64,000 nt of DNA from Stappia albiluteola (lineage in GTDB: Bacteria > Pseudomonadota > Alphaproteobacteria > Rhizobiales > Stappiaceae): contig NZ_JACFXV010000061.1 in NCBI RefSeq assembly GCF_014050225.1, positions 62,001-126,000 of the forward strand. Reading direction: 5' to 3'. Every line of letters begins with the position of its first letter. Position 1 is the stretch's first letter. A program made the translations under genes and the position numbers. The notes under the pieces are model-generated. The model was not told the origin of the DNA, did no database searches, and saw only the letters and a list, made by a program, of their open reading frames with translations. Of the stretch, positions 25,598 through 35,070 are shown one piece after another.

Positions 25598-26851
25598 TTA
25601 TCTGGCGACGATACGGTTGCGGCCGTTGTTCTTGGCGTCGTAGAGCCTGACATCTGCGACGCGAAGCGCATTCTGCAAGTTGTCCTCATCGCCATCGGAA
25701 AGGCCGACACTGACTGTCAGTTGTCCAAGGCCTTTCAGAAAAGGGTCCGACTCCGGCGCCAGTGCAAGGCGGTCACGCACCTTGTTCAGGAGTGAGACGG
25801 CTTCATCCATCGGGCAACCCGGCAGGATGACGCAGAACTCGTCGCCGCCGAGGCGGGCAGCGAAGGCATTTTCCGGCAGCAGCTCTGTCAATGTCTGACC
25901 CAGATAACGGATCAGGTGGTCACCGACCTCGTGTCCGAGCGTGTCATTGACGCGTTTGAACCGGTCGATGTCCAGGGCCGCGACCGGAACCGATTTCTGG
26001 CCGGAACGACAGCGGCGATAGAGCGCATCGCCATCGGCGAAAAGGTGACGACGATTGGACAGGCCGGTCAGCGGATCCCGATGCGCCAGTTCCGAAAGCA
26101 GCTCGATACGGTCGAGCATGTCGAGGTTCTGGGAAAGGCGTAGCATGAACTCTTCCGGCGTGCTGGACTTCGAAATGAAATCATTCGCGCCGGATTTCAG
26201 GAAGCGGGCGGTCGTTTCCGGACCGGCCTGACCCGACAGGCCGATGACGGCAACCTGATGCATGCCGTAGCGCTGGCGCAGGGCCTTCAGCACTTCGAAA
26301 CCGTCCATATTCGGCATTCGGTGATCGAGAATGACAAGCTTCAGGTTCTCGATCCCGTCAAGCATCTCCAGGGCCTGTTTCGCGCTGAGGGCCACATGGA
26401 CGCGAAGCTGATAGGCCTTTAGGCGTCGTTCGATCACGGCAAGATCGGCGCGGGAGTCGTCGATTACCAGAGCATCGATCGACCGGTTCGCGACGATGCG
26501 TTGCACGAGCGTCGTCAGGAACGAGAGGCTTGAAGGGCTTTCCTTCAGCACATAGTCGACGACGCCCTTTTCGAGGACCGTGCGGCGCAATTCGTCGTCG
26601 AAGCGCCCGGAAAATACGATTGTCGGAAGCCCGGCGGCGATCGTGAGATCCACGATTTCGCCATTGGGGGCATCGGGCAGCGTGAGGTCGACCAGGGCGG
26701 CGGCCGGCTTGAAATCCGGGTTGTCCAGCAACTCGCGAGCCTGGGCACAGGTCGTGGCGGAAACCACATTGAAGCCGTGTTGATCGGTCAGTTGTCGCCT
26801 GATGACGCGCTCAAAGAAAGCCGCATCCTCGACTAGCAGCACCTCGGTCAT
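25598..26851 (-). CDS. Diguanylate cyclase response regulator (REC-REC-GGDEF)
   Basis: PleD-like protein of 417 aa making cyclic di-GMP. The first receiver has Asp55 (AALVDLTLPD), the second has Asp176 (VILDHRMPNMDG), and the GGDEF domain has an intact active site at 335-339. Unlike PleD, the second receiver keeps a phosphorylatable aspartate. The RxxD inhibitory site expected nine to six residues before GGDEF reads PENA, so product feedback is probably lost. Start 26851 is chosen because GGAGG (complement of 26856-26860) is four bases away; 26854 is too close. It converges with the SDR gene and no kinase is adjacent. Confidence 0.9.
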   Translation of the reverse strand: MTEVLLVEDAAFFERVIRRQLTDQHGFNVVSATTCAQARELLDNPDFKPAAALVDLTLPDAPNGEIVDLTIAAGLPTIVFSGRFDDELRRTVLEKGVVDYVLKESPSSLSFLTTLVQRIVANRSIDALVIDDSRADLAVIERRLKAYQLRVHVALSAKQALEMLDGIENLKLVILDHRMPNMDGFEVLKALRQRYGMHQVAVIGLSGQAGPETTARFLKSGANDFISKSSTPEEFMLRLSQNLDMLDRIELLSELAHRDPLTGLSNRRHLFADGDALYRRCRSGQKSVPVAALDIDRFKRVNDTLGHEVGDHLIRYLGQTLTELLPENAFAARLGGDEFCVILPGCPMDEAVSLLNKVRDRLALAPESDPFLKGLGQLTVSVGLSDGDEDNLQNALRVADVRLYDAKNNGRNRIVAR

Positions 26852-27118
26852 CATTCCTCCGCCGCTCATAGTCCGACCGTTCAGCCCGAACCGTTCTGCG
26901 CTCCGGCGGCGCGCAGACGCAGGAATGTTCAGCGCCTTCGTGTTTGCAAACCCGCCTGCGCAATCCCCTGACGGGATGGCGTCTGCGATGGAAACGCCTT
27001 CTTAAAGGCTTTTGCAGTCAAGCACAGAAAGGTTGACTCTTCTTAAAATTCAAGAATGTAAGTATTTTCCCGTCATACAAGGACGGGATTCGGCAACTGC
27101 CGCCCAAGCGGGCCACGT

Positions 27119-28408
27119 CTACAGCCGATCCCGCAGCGCGAACCAGCTCATGGCGAGCACCAGGATCGGCCAGCGCAATAGCCGTCCGCCGGGAAACCGA
27201 GCTACCGGCAGGGACGACATGATGTCGAAACGCTCGCTGTCGCCGATCATCGCCAGCGCTGCGATATGGCCCGAGAAACCCGCGATTGCCACGCCATGGC
27301 CAGAGAAGCCCGCGGCAGCGTAGACGTTCTTTCGGACGCGCCTCAGGTAAGGCAGGCGGTTCTGCGTCACCGCAAGAGTGCCGCCCCAGGCATGGTCGAT
27401 CTTCACGTCGGCCAGTTGCGGGTAGATGCCGAGCAGGTGCTTGCGGACGAAGGACGCGATGTCGGCGGGAAAGGAGGGGCTGTAGGTCTCGCCGCCGCCG
27501 AAGAGCATGCGCCGATCCTTGGTCAGGCGCCAATAGTGGACGACGAAGCGGCTGTCGGCCGCCGCTTCTCGGCCAGGTATGAGCGCATCGGCTCTGGCTT
27601 CATCCAGCGGTTCCGTGGTCAGGATATAGTTGTTGATCGGCATGACCCGGGCATCGAGATCGGTATCCAGCCCTGCCAGGTATCCGTTGCCGGCAAGAAG
27701 CACGTCCCCGGCATCCACGCGTCCGTTCGTTGTTTCGACGACAACGCGGCCATTTTCTTCAACGAGCCGTGTCGCGCGCGTGGCCTCGTGGATCGTCACA
27801 CCGGCGGCCTCGGCGGCCCGTGCCAGCCCAAGCGCCAGATTCAGCGGATGAAGGTGGCCCGCCTCCCGGTCGCGCGTGCCGCCGAAATAGACATCGGTGC
27901 CGATTGCCTTTGCCAGGGCGTCGCGATCGAGCTTGTCGATCGCGTCATAGCCGTAGTCGCGGGAGAGTTTCTCGGCATAGGCCAGCTCTTCGGAGAGATA
28001 CCGCTCCTTGTGAACGGCATGGATCAGTCCCGGCATCCAGTCGCAATCGATTCGATGGCGGTCGATCCGCCCTTTCACGAGAGCTTTGGCTTCCTGGGAG
28101 AGGTCCCAGAGCCGCCGGGCCATCTCCTTGCCGAAAGTATCCTCCAGGTAGCTCTGATCCCGGCGCTGGCCGGTATGCAGCTGGCCACCATTGCGACCCG
28201 ACGCGCCCCAACCGATCAGGTTTTCCTCCAGAAGCACGACCTTTCGGCCGGCTTCCGCAAGTGTCAGTGCCGCATGGAGCCCCGTATAGCCGCCGCCGAC
28301 GATGCAGACATCGGCCGAAGCGGAGCCTGCGAGTGCCGGCGCCGGCTCGCGGGGATGGGCGGTTGCCGTGTAATAGGACGGCGCGTGGGCCTGCGCGATT
28401 TCGGTCAT
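27119..28408 (-). CDS. puuB: Gamma-glutamylputrescine oxidase
   Basis: FAD-dependent amine oxidase of the DAO family, 429 aa, oxidising gamma-glutamylputrescine to the aldehyde with release of ammonia and hydrogen peroxide. The FAD motif VCIVGGGYTGLHAALTLAEAG is followed by the PuuB-typical WGASGRNGGQ block; FGGGETYSPS and AAAGFSGHGVAIAGFSG lie in the C-terminal half. It is the last gene of the leftward set aminotransferase-puuB, 16 bases after the aminotransferase stop. Family and context agree, so the pathway role is well supported though other gamma-glutamyl-amines could be used. Confidence 0.9.
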   Translation of the reverse strand: MTEIAQAHAPSYYTATAHPREPAPALAGSASADVCIVGGGYTGLHAALTLAEAGRKVVLLEENLIGWGASGRNGGQLHTGQRRDQSYLEDTFGKEMARRLWDLSQEAKALVKGRIDRHRIDCDWMPGLIHAVHKERYLSEELAYAEKLSRDYGYDAIDKLDRDALAKAIGTDVYFGGTRDREAGHLHPLNLALGLARAAEAAGVTIHEATRATRLVEENGRVVVETTNGRVDAGDVLLAGNGYLAGLDTDLDARVMPINNYILTTEPLDEARADALIPGREAAADSRFVVHYWRLTKDRRMLFGGGETYSPSFPADIASFVRKHLLGIYPQLADVKIDHAWGGTLAVTQNRLPYLRRVRKNVYAAAGFSGHGVAIAGFSGHIAALAMIGDSERFDIMSSLPVARFPGGRLLRWPILVLAMSWFALRDRL

Positions 28409-28424
28409 CGGGCGAGGTCTCTGA

Positions 28425-29822
28425 CTATGCGGCCAGACGTCCGTCGCGCTTCAGCGCCTGATAGGTGTCGTCCAACGTCTTTTGCGTGCGCTCCACCAGG
28501 ATATCCGCCTCGTCATGCGAAAGAACGAGTGGCGGCGAGATGATCATGCTGTCGCGCACCGCGCGCATGACGAGACCGTTGTTGAAGGAGATGTCGCGAC
28601 ACAGCGTACCGACCTCGCCAACAGGGGCGAAGGCCTTCCTGCGGTCACCCTTGGCCGGGACCAGTTCCAGCGCGCCGACCAGACCCACCATGCGCGCTTC
28701 GCCGACGAGCGGGTGTTCGGCCAGCGCCTTCCACTTCGCCTGCAGATAGGGGCCGATATCGCTCGCCACGCGCTCCACCAGCTTCTCGCGTTGCATGATC
28801 TCCAGATTGGCAATGGCAGCCGCGCAGCAGGCCGGATGACCGGAATAGGTATAGCCGTGGAAGAATTCGCCGCCGCGCTCGATGAAGGCATTGGCGACGC
28901 GATCGGAGACCATGACGCCGCCGATCGGCAGGTAGCCCGAGGACAGGCCCTTGGCGATCGGCATAAGGTCGGGCTCGATGCCGTAATATTCGCTGCCGAA
29001 CCAGGTGCCCAGCCGGCCGAAGCCGCAGATCACTTCGTCGGCGACGAGCAGGATGTTGTATTTCTTCACGATCCGGGAAATCTCGGGCCAATAGGTATCC
29101 GGCGGAATGATGACGCCGCCCGCGCCCTGGACCGGTTCGGCGATGAAGGCGCCAACCTTTTCCGGCCCGATTTCCTCGATTGCCCGTTCGAGCTCGCGGG
29201 CAGCCCACAGGCCGAATTCATCCGGGCTCATGTCCCCGCCCTCGCCGAACCAGTAGGGCTGGGCGATGTGGTGAACGCCGGGCACGGGAAGATCTCCCTG
29301 GGAGTGCATGGCCTTCATGCCGCCCAGGCTGGTGCCGGCGAGCGTCGAGCCGTGATAGCCGTTCCAGCGCCCGATGATGACCTTGCGCTCGCCTTCGCCC
29401 ATCAGGTCCCAGTAGGTCCGCACCATCCGGAAGACAGTGTCGTTGGCTTCGGAGCCAGAGCCGACGAAGAATACGCGGTTGAATTGCGGTGGCGTCAGTT
29501 CGGCGAGCTTTTCGGCGAGTTCGATTGCCGGCGGATGGGTCGTCTTGAAGAAAGTGTTGTAATAATCAAGTTCGCTCATCTGAGCATGGACCGCCTCGAC
29601 GATCTCCTTCCTGCCGTGCCCCACCTGGCTGCACCAGAGCCCGGCCATGCCGTCCAGGTAGCGGTTGCCGTCGGAATCGGTCAGCCACACGCCTTCGGCA
29701 TGGGTAATGATGCGGGACCCTTCGCGGCTGAGCGCGCCGGTATCGGTAAAGGGATGGATGTGATGAGCGGCATCGCGAGCCTGCAGGTCCTTGGTCGGAT
29801 AGAGATTGGAATGGGCAGGCAT
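28425..29822 (-). CDS. Class III aminotransferase, putrescine/polyamine type
   Basis: PLP enzyme of 465 aa that moves the amino group of putrescine, a gamma-glutamylated amine or a product such as GABA to pyruvate or 2-oxoglutarate. The fold-type I signature is LLVADEVICGFGRLGTWFG and the PLP lysine is in PIAKGLSSGYLPIGG; GSGSEANDT binds the phosphate. Start 29822 is preferred because AGAGG lies nine bases upstream; ATG 29831 touches that site. It resembles the Pseudomonas SpuC family. It sits between puuA and puuB on the same strand. Confidence 0.9.
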   Translation of the reverse strand: MPAHSNLYPTKDLQARDAAHHIHPFTDTGALSREGSRIITHAEGVWLTDSDGNRYLDGMAGLWCSQVGHGRKEIVEAVHAQMSELDYYNTFFKTTHPPAIELAEKLAELTPPQFNRVFFVGSGSEANDTVFRMVRTYWDLMGEGERKVIIGRWNGYHGSTLAGTSLGGMKAMHSQGDLPVPGVHHIAQPYWFGEGGDMSPDEFGLWAARELERAIEEIGPEKVGAFIAEPVQGAGGVIIPPDTYWPEISRIVKKYNILLVADEVICGFGRLGTWFGSEYYGIEPDLMPIAKGLSSGYLPIGGVMVSDRVANAFIERGGEFFHGYTYSGHPACCAAAIANLEIMQREKLVERVASDIGPYLQAKWKALAEHPLVGEARMVGLVGALELVPAKGDRRKAFAPVGEVGTLCRDISFNNGLVMRAVRDSMIISPPLVLSHDEADILVERTQKTLDDTYQALKRDGRLAA

Positions 29823-29919
29823 GTCTCGCATCCTCTGATTTTCCTCGGCCGTCTCGAGCGGCCGCAGCAACGCAATTGTCGATCGAACATCCAGGCAAGG
29901 GTGCCGAACGAAAGGAGCC

Positions 29920-31314
29920 TCACACGTTGAGCAGCAGGTACTCGCGCTCCCAGGGGCTGATGACGGCCATGAAGGTCTCGAACTCCTCCTGCTTTACGGC
30001 CCTGTAGGTATTGACGAATTTCTCGCCGAACACCTCGATCAATTCCTCGCACTCGCCGAAGAGCGCGACGGCTTCCAGAAGGCCGCGGGGCAGGGCGTGC
30101 ATGACGTCGCTCGAATAGCCTGTCTTGGGTTCGTCCGGCGTCAGGTTGCGCGTCATGCCCAGATAGCCGCAGGCAAGCGACGCGGCGATGGCAAGATAGG
30201 GATTGGCGTCGGAGGAGGGGACGCGGTTCTCGAGCCGGCGCGCCGCGGGCTTGGAGTTGGGAACCCGCAGGCCGACCGTGCGGTTGTCGTAGCCCCAGAA
30301 GATATTCACCGGCGCCGTCGTGTTGCGGCTGAAGCGGCGGTAGGAATTCACGTAGGGCGCCATGATGCTGGTCACGGATGGCAGATAGGCCTGATGCCCG
30401 GCGATGAAGGACAGGAATTTCGCCGAAGCATCTCCATCCGGCGTCGAGAAGATGTTGTCCCGCGTTTCCTTGTCGAGCACCGACTGGTGGATGTGCATGG
30501 ACGAGCCCGGCTGGTTCGACATGGGCTTGGCCATGAAGGTGGCATACATGTCGTGCCGCAGGGCGGCCTCACGGATCGTGCGCTTGAACAGGAATACCTG
30601 ATCGGCGAGTTCCAGCGGATGGCCGTGACGCAGGTTGATCTCCATCTGCGCCGCGCCTTCCTCGTGGATCAGCGTGTCGATCTCCAGGCCCTGGGCTTCG
30701 GACAGGTCGTAGATGTCGTCGATGAGGTCGTCGAACTCGTTGAGCGCCGAGATGGAATAGGACTGGCGGCCGACCTCGGGCCTGCCAGAACGCCCTTTCG
30801 GCGGCTCAAGCGGGTAGTCCGGGTCGGTATTCGGCTTGACTAGATAGAACTCGATCTCCGGTGCGATCACCGGCTCCCAGCCTTCTTCGGAATAGAGCTG
30901 GAGGACGCGCTTCAGCACGTTGCGCGGCGCGGTCTCGATCGGAATCCCGTCACGGGTATAGGCGTCGTGGATGAGCTGCGCGGTCGGATCCGTTTCCCAG
31001 GGCACCGCCGTCAGCGTCGAGTAATCCGGCCGGAAGAACAGGTCGCCATCCGTCGGATTGTGCTGGAAACGGTCGTCGTCGGGCGGGTAGTCGCCGGAGA
31101 TCGTCTGGGCGAAGATCGATGACGGCATGGTCATCGTCGGGCCGGAGAAGAACTTCTCCGTCGGCATCATCTTGCCGCGCGCCACGCCCGCGAGGTCCGG
31201 CACCACGCATTCGATATCCTCGATGCCGCGCTCGGCAAGCCAGGCGTGAGCTTCCTCCAGCGTTTTCACGCCGCGGCGGCTGTCGATGGAAAGGGCTTTC
31301 TTCTTCTTGCTCAT
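29920..31314 (-). CDS. puuA: Gamma-glutamylputrescine synthetase (glutamine-synthetase family)
   Basis: ATP-dependent ligase of 464 aa joining glutamate to putrescine, first step of the Puu pathway. Glutamine-synthetase fold residues are clear: PEIEFYLVKPN, GAAQMEINLRHG, the ATP/metal region SMHIHQSV and RVPNSKPAARRLENRVPSSDANPYLA. The KGRSGRPEVGRQSYSI insert and lack of an adenylylation-site tail separate it from GlnA. It has its own upstream region containing a GTGATCAC palindrome 92 bases before the start, just after the GntR gene. The aminotransferase gene follows about 100 bases downstream. Confidence 0.9.
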   Translation of the reverse strand: MSKKKKALSIDSRRGVKTLEEAHAWLAERGIEDIECVVPDLAGVARGKMMPTEKFFSGPTMTMPSSIFAQTISGDYPPDDDRFQHNPTDGDLFFRPDYSTLTAVPWETDPTAQLIHDAYTRDGIPIETAPRNVLKRVLQLYSEEGWEPVIAPEIEFYLVKPNTDPDYPLEPPKGRSGRPEVGRQSYSISALNEFDDLIDDIYDLSEAQGLEIDTLIHEEGAAQMEINLRHGHPLELADQVFLFKRTIREAALRHDMYATFMAKPMSNQPGSSMHIHQSVLDKETRDNIFSTPDGDASAKFLSFIAGHQAYLPSVTSIMAPYVNSYRRFSRNTTAPVNIFWGYDNRTVGLRVPNSKPAARRLENRVPSSDANPYLAIAASLACGYLGMTRNLTPDEPKTGYSSDVMHALPRGLLEAVALFGECEELIEVFGEKFVNTYRAVKQEEFETFMAVISPWEREYLLLNV

Positions 31315-31405
31315 GAAGAACCGTAGGTGTCCGGATGCACATGTTGGCAGCCGGAGAAGGCAGACTTCTCTGCTGCGTTGGGAAAATGGTCGAAACAGGT
31401 CAATT

Positions 31406-31415
31406 TGTGATCACA
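31406..31415. promoter_or_regulatory. Operator-like palindrome upstream of puuA
   Basis: TGTGATCACA is a perfect palindrome; with its right flank it reads GTGATCACATTT, identical over 12 bases to a site at 32161-32172. It lies between the end of the GntR gene and the start of puuA. Most likely a binding site of that GntR regulator. Confidence 0.65.
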
Positions 31416-31428
31416 TTTCGAATGATTG

Positions 31429-32118
31429 TCAATCGCCGGCCTCCTGGAGGAGGTGCATGCCGGCGCCGATATCGGCGGCGATGGCCGCTTTCAGGGCCTG
31501 TCGGTCTCCGGCAATGATCGCTGCAATCGCATCCTTGTGGTGATCTTCGAGGGCGGCGGTGCCCACTCGGCCGTAGACGATGCGCATGAAGGGCGCGAAC
31601 TGCAGCCAGAGGCTTTCCACCAATGGCAGGAAGACCTTCGATTCCGCCGCCCGATAGATACGGAAATGGAAGTCGTGGTTGAGCCGCATATAGGCTTCGG
31701 CATCGCCGCTTTCGATGCTGCGGTCGATGGCATCGTCGATGCGGGTGAGGTCTTTTGCATCCGCCCGACTGAGGTTCCCGGTCGCCATGGCCGCGAGCTC
31801 AGGCTCGAGCATCTCCCTTGCCCGCATGATTTCGACCAGCCTTGCCGGGGTCATCCGGGGTACCTCGATGCGGCCGTTCGGCCTGATATCGAGTGCGTTC
31901 TCGGCCGCCAGCGAGCGGATCACCTCGCGGATCGGCATCGGGCTCACGCCAAGATCCTGCGCAAGTCCACGCAGCGTTACGGGGCGTCCCGGAACGAAGC
32001 GGCCGGTCAGCAGCGCATGACGAATGGTTCGCTCGACGCGTTCGCGCGCCGAGCCCCGCTGTGGAGGCGTGCCATCGCCGACGTCGGGCGGAATTGTCTT
32101 CGCGAGCGGGTCGTTCAT
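31429..32118 (-). CDS. GntR-family regulator, FadR subfamily, of the polyamine island
   Basis: Regulator of 229 aa. The winged helix (VERTIRHALLTGRFVPGRPVTLRGLAQDLGVSPMPIREVIRSLAAE in pieces such as LGVSPMPIREVIRSL) is followed by an all-helical FCD ligand domain with metal-type residues DFHFRIYRAAES. It lies between puuA (same strand, downstream) and a divergent glutamine-synthetase-like gene. Near-identical GTGATCAC palindromes flank the gene, upstream of both ligase genes, so it probably represses puuA, itself and the rightward set until a polyamine or glutamylated intermediate binds. The effector is inferred. Confidence 0.88.
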   Translation of the reverse strand: MNDPLAKTIPPDVGDGTPPQRGSARERVERTIRHALLTGRFVPGRPVTLRGLAQDLGVSPMPIREVIRSLAAENALDIRPNGRIEVPRMTPARLVEIMRAREMLEPELAAMATGNLSRADAKDLTRIDDAIDRSIESGDAEAYMRLNHDFHFRIYRAAESKVFLPLVESLWLQFAPFMRIVYGRVGTAALEDHHKDAIAAIIAGDRQALKAAIAADIGAGMHLLQEAGD

Positions 32119-32160
32119 CGAGGCTGGCGGTCTTTGGTTGCTTGACAGGTCTCTTTCTAC

Positions 32161-32170
32161 GTGATCACAT
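32161..32170. promoter_or_regulatory. Operator-like palindrome in the gntR / ligase divergent region
   Basis: GTGATCAC palindrome followed by ATTTT, 43 bases upstream of the GntR start codon and about 120 upstream of the rightward ligase gene. It shares GTGATCACATTT with the site at 31406-31418. Confidence 0.65.
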
Positions 32171-32282
32171 TTTCATCGGCTCGGCAATGATCCACGCAAA
32201 GCAGCTCGCCACAGGGACGGGCCGGACGGCGGAGCGGAAGGGGAAGCCGTGCGGCGCCGCCGCCGGCAATTTGGAGGATTTC

Positions 32283-33674
32283 ATGCTGCAATCCGTGCGC
32301 GCCCCGATGGGGCGACCGGCGGGGACCGAGAGCTGGAAGGATGTTGTCGACGCCTTTCTGGCCGAAAACCCGGATCTCGATACGCTTGAAGTCGTCCTGC
32401 CCGACACCAACGGCGTGCTGAGAGGCAAGTGGCTGCCCGGCAGTGCGCTACGCAAGGTTTTCGAGGACGGCGTCGCCTTGCCGTTCTCGCTGTTTGGCCT
32501 CGACGTCTGGGGCCGCGAGGTGGAAGAAACCGGCCTTCATATCGAGACAGGCGACAAGGACGGCGTGTGCTGGCCGATCGCCGAGACGCTGAAGCGGGTT
32601 CCCTGGGCCGAGCGGCCGACCGCGCAGGTGCTGCTTTCCATGTATCACCGGGATGGCAGCCCGTTCCTCATCGATCCGCGCCATGTTCTCAGCCAGGGGC
32701 GCGACAGGCTGGCGGCGATGGGGCTTTCGGCGACTTCAGCCTTCGAGCTTGAATTCTACCTCTTCGAGGATCAGGCGGACGGCGACTGGGGCGGCCCGCC
32801 GAAGCCGCTTTTTTCCACCCATCTCGGGCCGGCGCGGCAGAACATGTATGCGTTGTCGGACCTGGAAGCGCTGATGCCGCTGGTCGACGACATCCGGCGC
32901 GGTGCGGATGCGCAGGATATTCCCGCCGACGCCGCGGTCTCGGAGGCGGCACCCGGGCAATTCGAGCTTAACCTGCATCACCGGGACGATCCCCTGGCGG
33001 CCGCCGACGACGCGGTTCTGCTGCGCCGTCTGGTGGCCGGTGTCGCGCGCAAGCACAATCTCAAGGCTTCCTTCATGGCCAAGCCTTTCGTGGAATGGCC
33101 GGGCAACGGCATGCATGTGCATGTCAGCATGGAGGATGGCGAAGGCAATATCTTTGCAAATGCGGAAACCGGCGCGACCCGGCAAGGGCATGCAATTCGC
33201 GGCCTGCTCGACACGATGACGGAAGCGCACCTTCTTTTCGTGTCGACCTTCAACGGCTTCCGCCGCATGCAGCCGGGCTCCTATGCGCCGACCTCTATCT
33301 GCTGGGGATTTGACAATCGCTCCGTGGCGCTTCGCGTGCCGGCGGCCAAGCCGGAAGCCGCGCGCATTGAACACCGCATTGCCGGCGCGGACGCCAACCC
33401 CTACCTCGTGCTGACCGGGGTGCTCGCCGGCGTGGTCGAAGGCCTTCAAAGGGCCGAAGAGCCGCCCCCGCCGGTGGAAGGCAATGCCTATGAGAAGACG
33501 GCAACCCGCCTGACGCCCTGGATGGATGAGGCGATCGATGCCTTTGCGGCATCCGCCCGCATGAAGGATGCGGTCGGCGTTGATCTGCACAAGGTACTGG
33601 TGGATATCAAGCGCGAGGAACTGACCGCGTTCGGGCGCGAGATCTCGTCGCTCGAGCGGCAAACCTACTTGTAA
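32283..33674 (+). CDS. Glutamine-synthetase-family ligase, second copy (gamma-glutamyl-polyamine synthetase-like)
   Basis: 463-aa member of the glutamine synthetase superfamily, divergent from puuA in sequence. ATG 32283 follows GGAGG (32273-32277) by five bases; an upstream open frame lacks a ribosome site. Conserved blocks are SAFELEFYLFED, GQFELNLHHRDDP, the GNGMHVHVSM metal/ATP strand and RVPAAKPEAARIEHRIAGADANPYL. Having two such ligases around one regulator suggests different amines (for example putrescine and a longer or acetylated polyamine, or ethanolamine). It precedes the potFGHI transporter on the same strand by 290 bases. Confidence 0.85.
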   Translation: MLQSVRAPMGRPAGTESWKDVVDAFLAENPDLDTLEVVLPDTNGVLRGKWLPGSALRKVFEDGVALPFSLFGLDVWGREVEETGLHIETGDKDGVCWPIAETLKRVPWAERPTAQVLLSMYHRDGSPFLIDPRHVLSQGRDRLAAMGLSATSAFELEFYLFEDQADGDWGGPPKPLFSTHLGPARQNMYALSDLEALMPLVDDIRRGADAQDIPADAAVSEAAPGQFELNLHHRDDPLAAADDAVLLRRLVAGVARKHNLKASFMAKPFVEWPGNGMHVHVSMEDGEGNIFANAETGATRQGHAIRGLLDTMTEAHLLFVSTFNGFRRMQPGSYAPTSICWGFDNRSVALRVPAAKPEAARIEHRIAGADANPYLVLTGVLAGVVEGLQRAEEPPPPVEGNAYEKTATRLTPWMDEAIDAFAASARMKDAVGVDLHKVLVDIKREELTAFGREISSLERQTYL

Positions 33675-33964
33675 ACTGCGGGGCTGCGGCCTTCGCGAAA
33701 ATGAGAAACGGGGAAAAACCGGAGCGGGGCGACTGTCAGGTGCCGGGATCGGATGGCGAAGCGCTGAGGAAGGCCCGAGATCCGGGCTTTGGATAGCGTT
33801 GCGCTTCCTGCGATTGAAGGTTTCCTTCCGACCGCAGGTTGATCTAGGGTCAGGACAATTCGACTGCCGGGATGTGGACGTGGTGGCATCGGGTGAGCCT
33901 GCGACAACCGCTTCCGGGACAGTCGGTCATTCGGGAATACGGGGAAGAGCGGAAGGTAAGCATC

Positions 33965-35056
33965 ATGAAAAAACTGCTTCTCGCGGGCGCTGCTGTGCTT
34001 GCTCTGGCAGCCGGCTCGGCCGATGCCCAAGACCGGGTCGTGAACGTCTACAACTGGTCCGATTATATCGACGACACCATCCTTGAGGATTTCACCAAGG
34101 AAACCGGCATCAAGGTCGTCTACGACGTCTTCGACAGCAACGAAGTGTTGGAGACGAAGCTGCTCGCCGGTGGCACCGGCTATGACATCGTGGTGCCGAC
34201 AGGCACTTTCCTCGGCCGCCAGATCTCGGCCGGCGTGTTCCAGAAGCTCGACAAGTCGAAGCTGACCAACTGGGACAATGTCTGGCCGGAAATCATGGCC
34301 CGCATCGAGAAGTTCGATCCTGGCAACGAGCACGCCATCAACTATATGTGGGGTACCACCGGCATCGGCTACAATGTCGACAAGGTGAAGGAAGTGCTCG
34401 GGCCGGACGCTCCGGTCGACAGCTGGGACCTCGTCTTCAAGCCGGAAAATGCCGAGAAGCTCGCCTCCTGCGGGTTCTATGTGCTCGACACGGCGGATGA
34501 GATCGTTCCGGCGGCACTCAATTATCTGGGGCTCAACCCGGACAGCAACGAAACTGAGGACTTCGAAAAGGCGGGCGAACTGCTGAAGTCGATCCGGCCC
34601 TACATCCAGAAGTTCCATTCGTCGGAATACATCAATGCGCTTGCCAATGGTGACATCTGCGTCGCCATTGGCTGGTCGGGCGACATCCTGCAGGCGCGCG
34701 ACCGCGCTGCGGAAGCCGGTGCGGGCGTCACGGTTGAATACGTGATCCCGAAGGAAGGCGCCCTGATGTGGTTCGATAACATGGCGATCCCCGCCGACGC
34801 GCCGCATGTGGAGGAAGCGCACGAGTTCCTGAACTACATGCTGCGCCCCGAGGTCGTGGCCAAGGCGTCGAACTACATCTTCTACGCCAACGGCAACAAG
34901 GCGAGCCAGCAGTTCGTCGACAAGGAAGTGCTGGAGGATCCGGCGATCTACCCGTCGCAGGAAACGATCGACAAGCTCTACACGACGACCACCAAACCAC
35001 CGAAGGCCCTTCGCGCCCGTACCCGGTTGTGGACGGCGATAAAGAGCGGCCAATAA
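33965..35056 (+). CDS. potF: Polyamine ABC transporter periplasmic binding protein
   Basis: Periplasmic receptor of 363 aa for putrescine or spermidine. A signal peptide (MKKLLLAGAAVLALAAGSADAQ) precedes VVNVYNWSDYIDDTILEDF, the typical PotD/PotF opening in which Trp and Asp contact the amine. Later VPTGTFLGRQ, GTTGIGYNVDKVKE and GWSGDILQARDRA are family blocks. ATG 33965 has GGAAGG upstream; 31 further in-frame codons lack such a site. A stem-loop after the gene may lower expression of the genes that follow. The symbol follows E. coli usage; substrate range is not proven. Confidence 0.92.
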   Translation: MKKLLLAGAAVLALAAGSADAQDRVVNVYNWSDYIDDTILEDFTKETGIKVVYDVFDSNEVLETKLLAGGTGYDIVVPTGTFLGRQISAGVFQKLDKSKLTNWDNVWPEIMARIEKFDPGNEHAINYMWGTTGIGYNVDKVKEVLGPDAPVDSWDLVFKPENAEKLASCGFYVLDTADEIVPAALNYLGLNPDSNETEDFEKAGELLKSIRPYIQKFHSSEYINALANGDICVAIGWSGDILQARDRAAEAGAGVTVEYVIPKEGALMWFDNMAIPADAPHVEEAHEFLNYMLRPEVVAKASNYIFYANGNKASQQFVDKEVLEDPAIYPSQETIDKLYTTTTKPPKALRARTRLWTAIKSGQ

Positions 35057-35070
35057 CGATTTGAAATCGT

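Noticed and set aside
27068-27088. TCCCGTC/GACGGGA hairpin after puuB as terminator
   Set aside because: On the minus strand it is followed by AAAATAC, not T residues, so there is no real support for termination.
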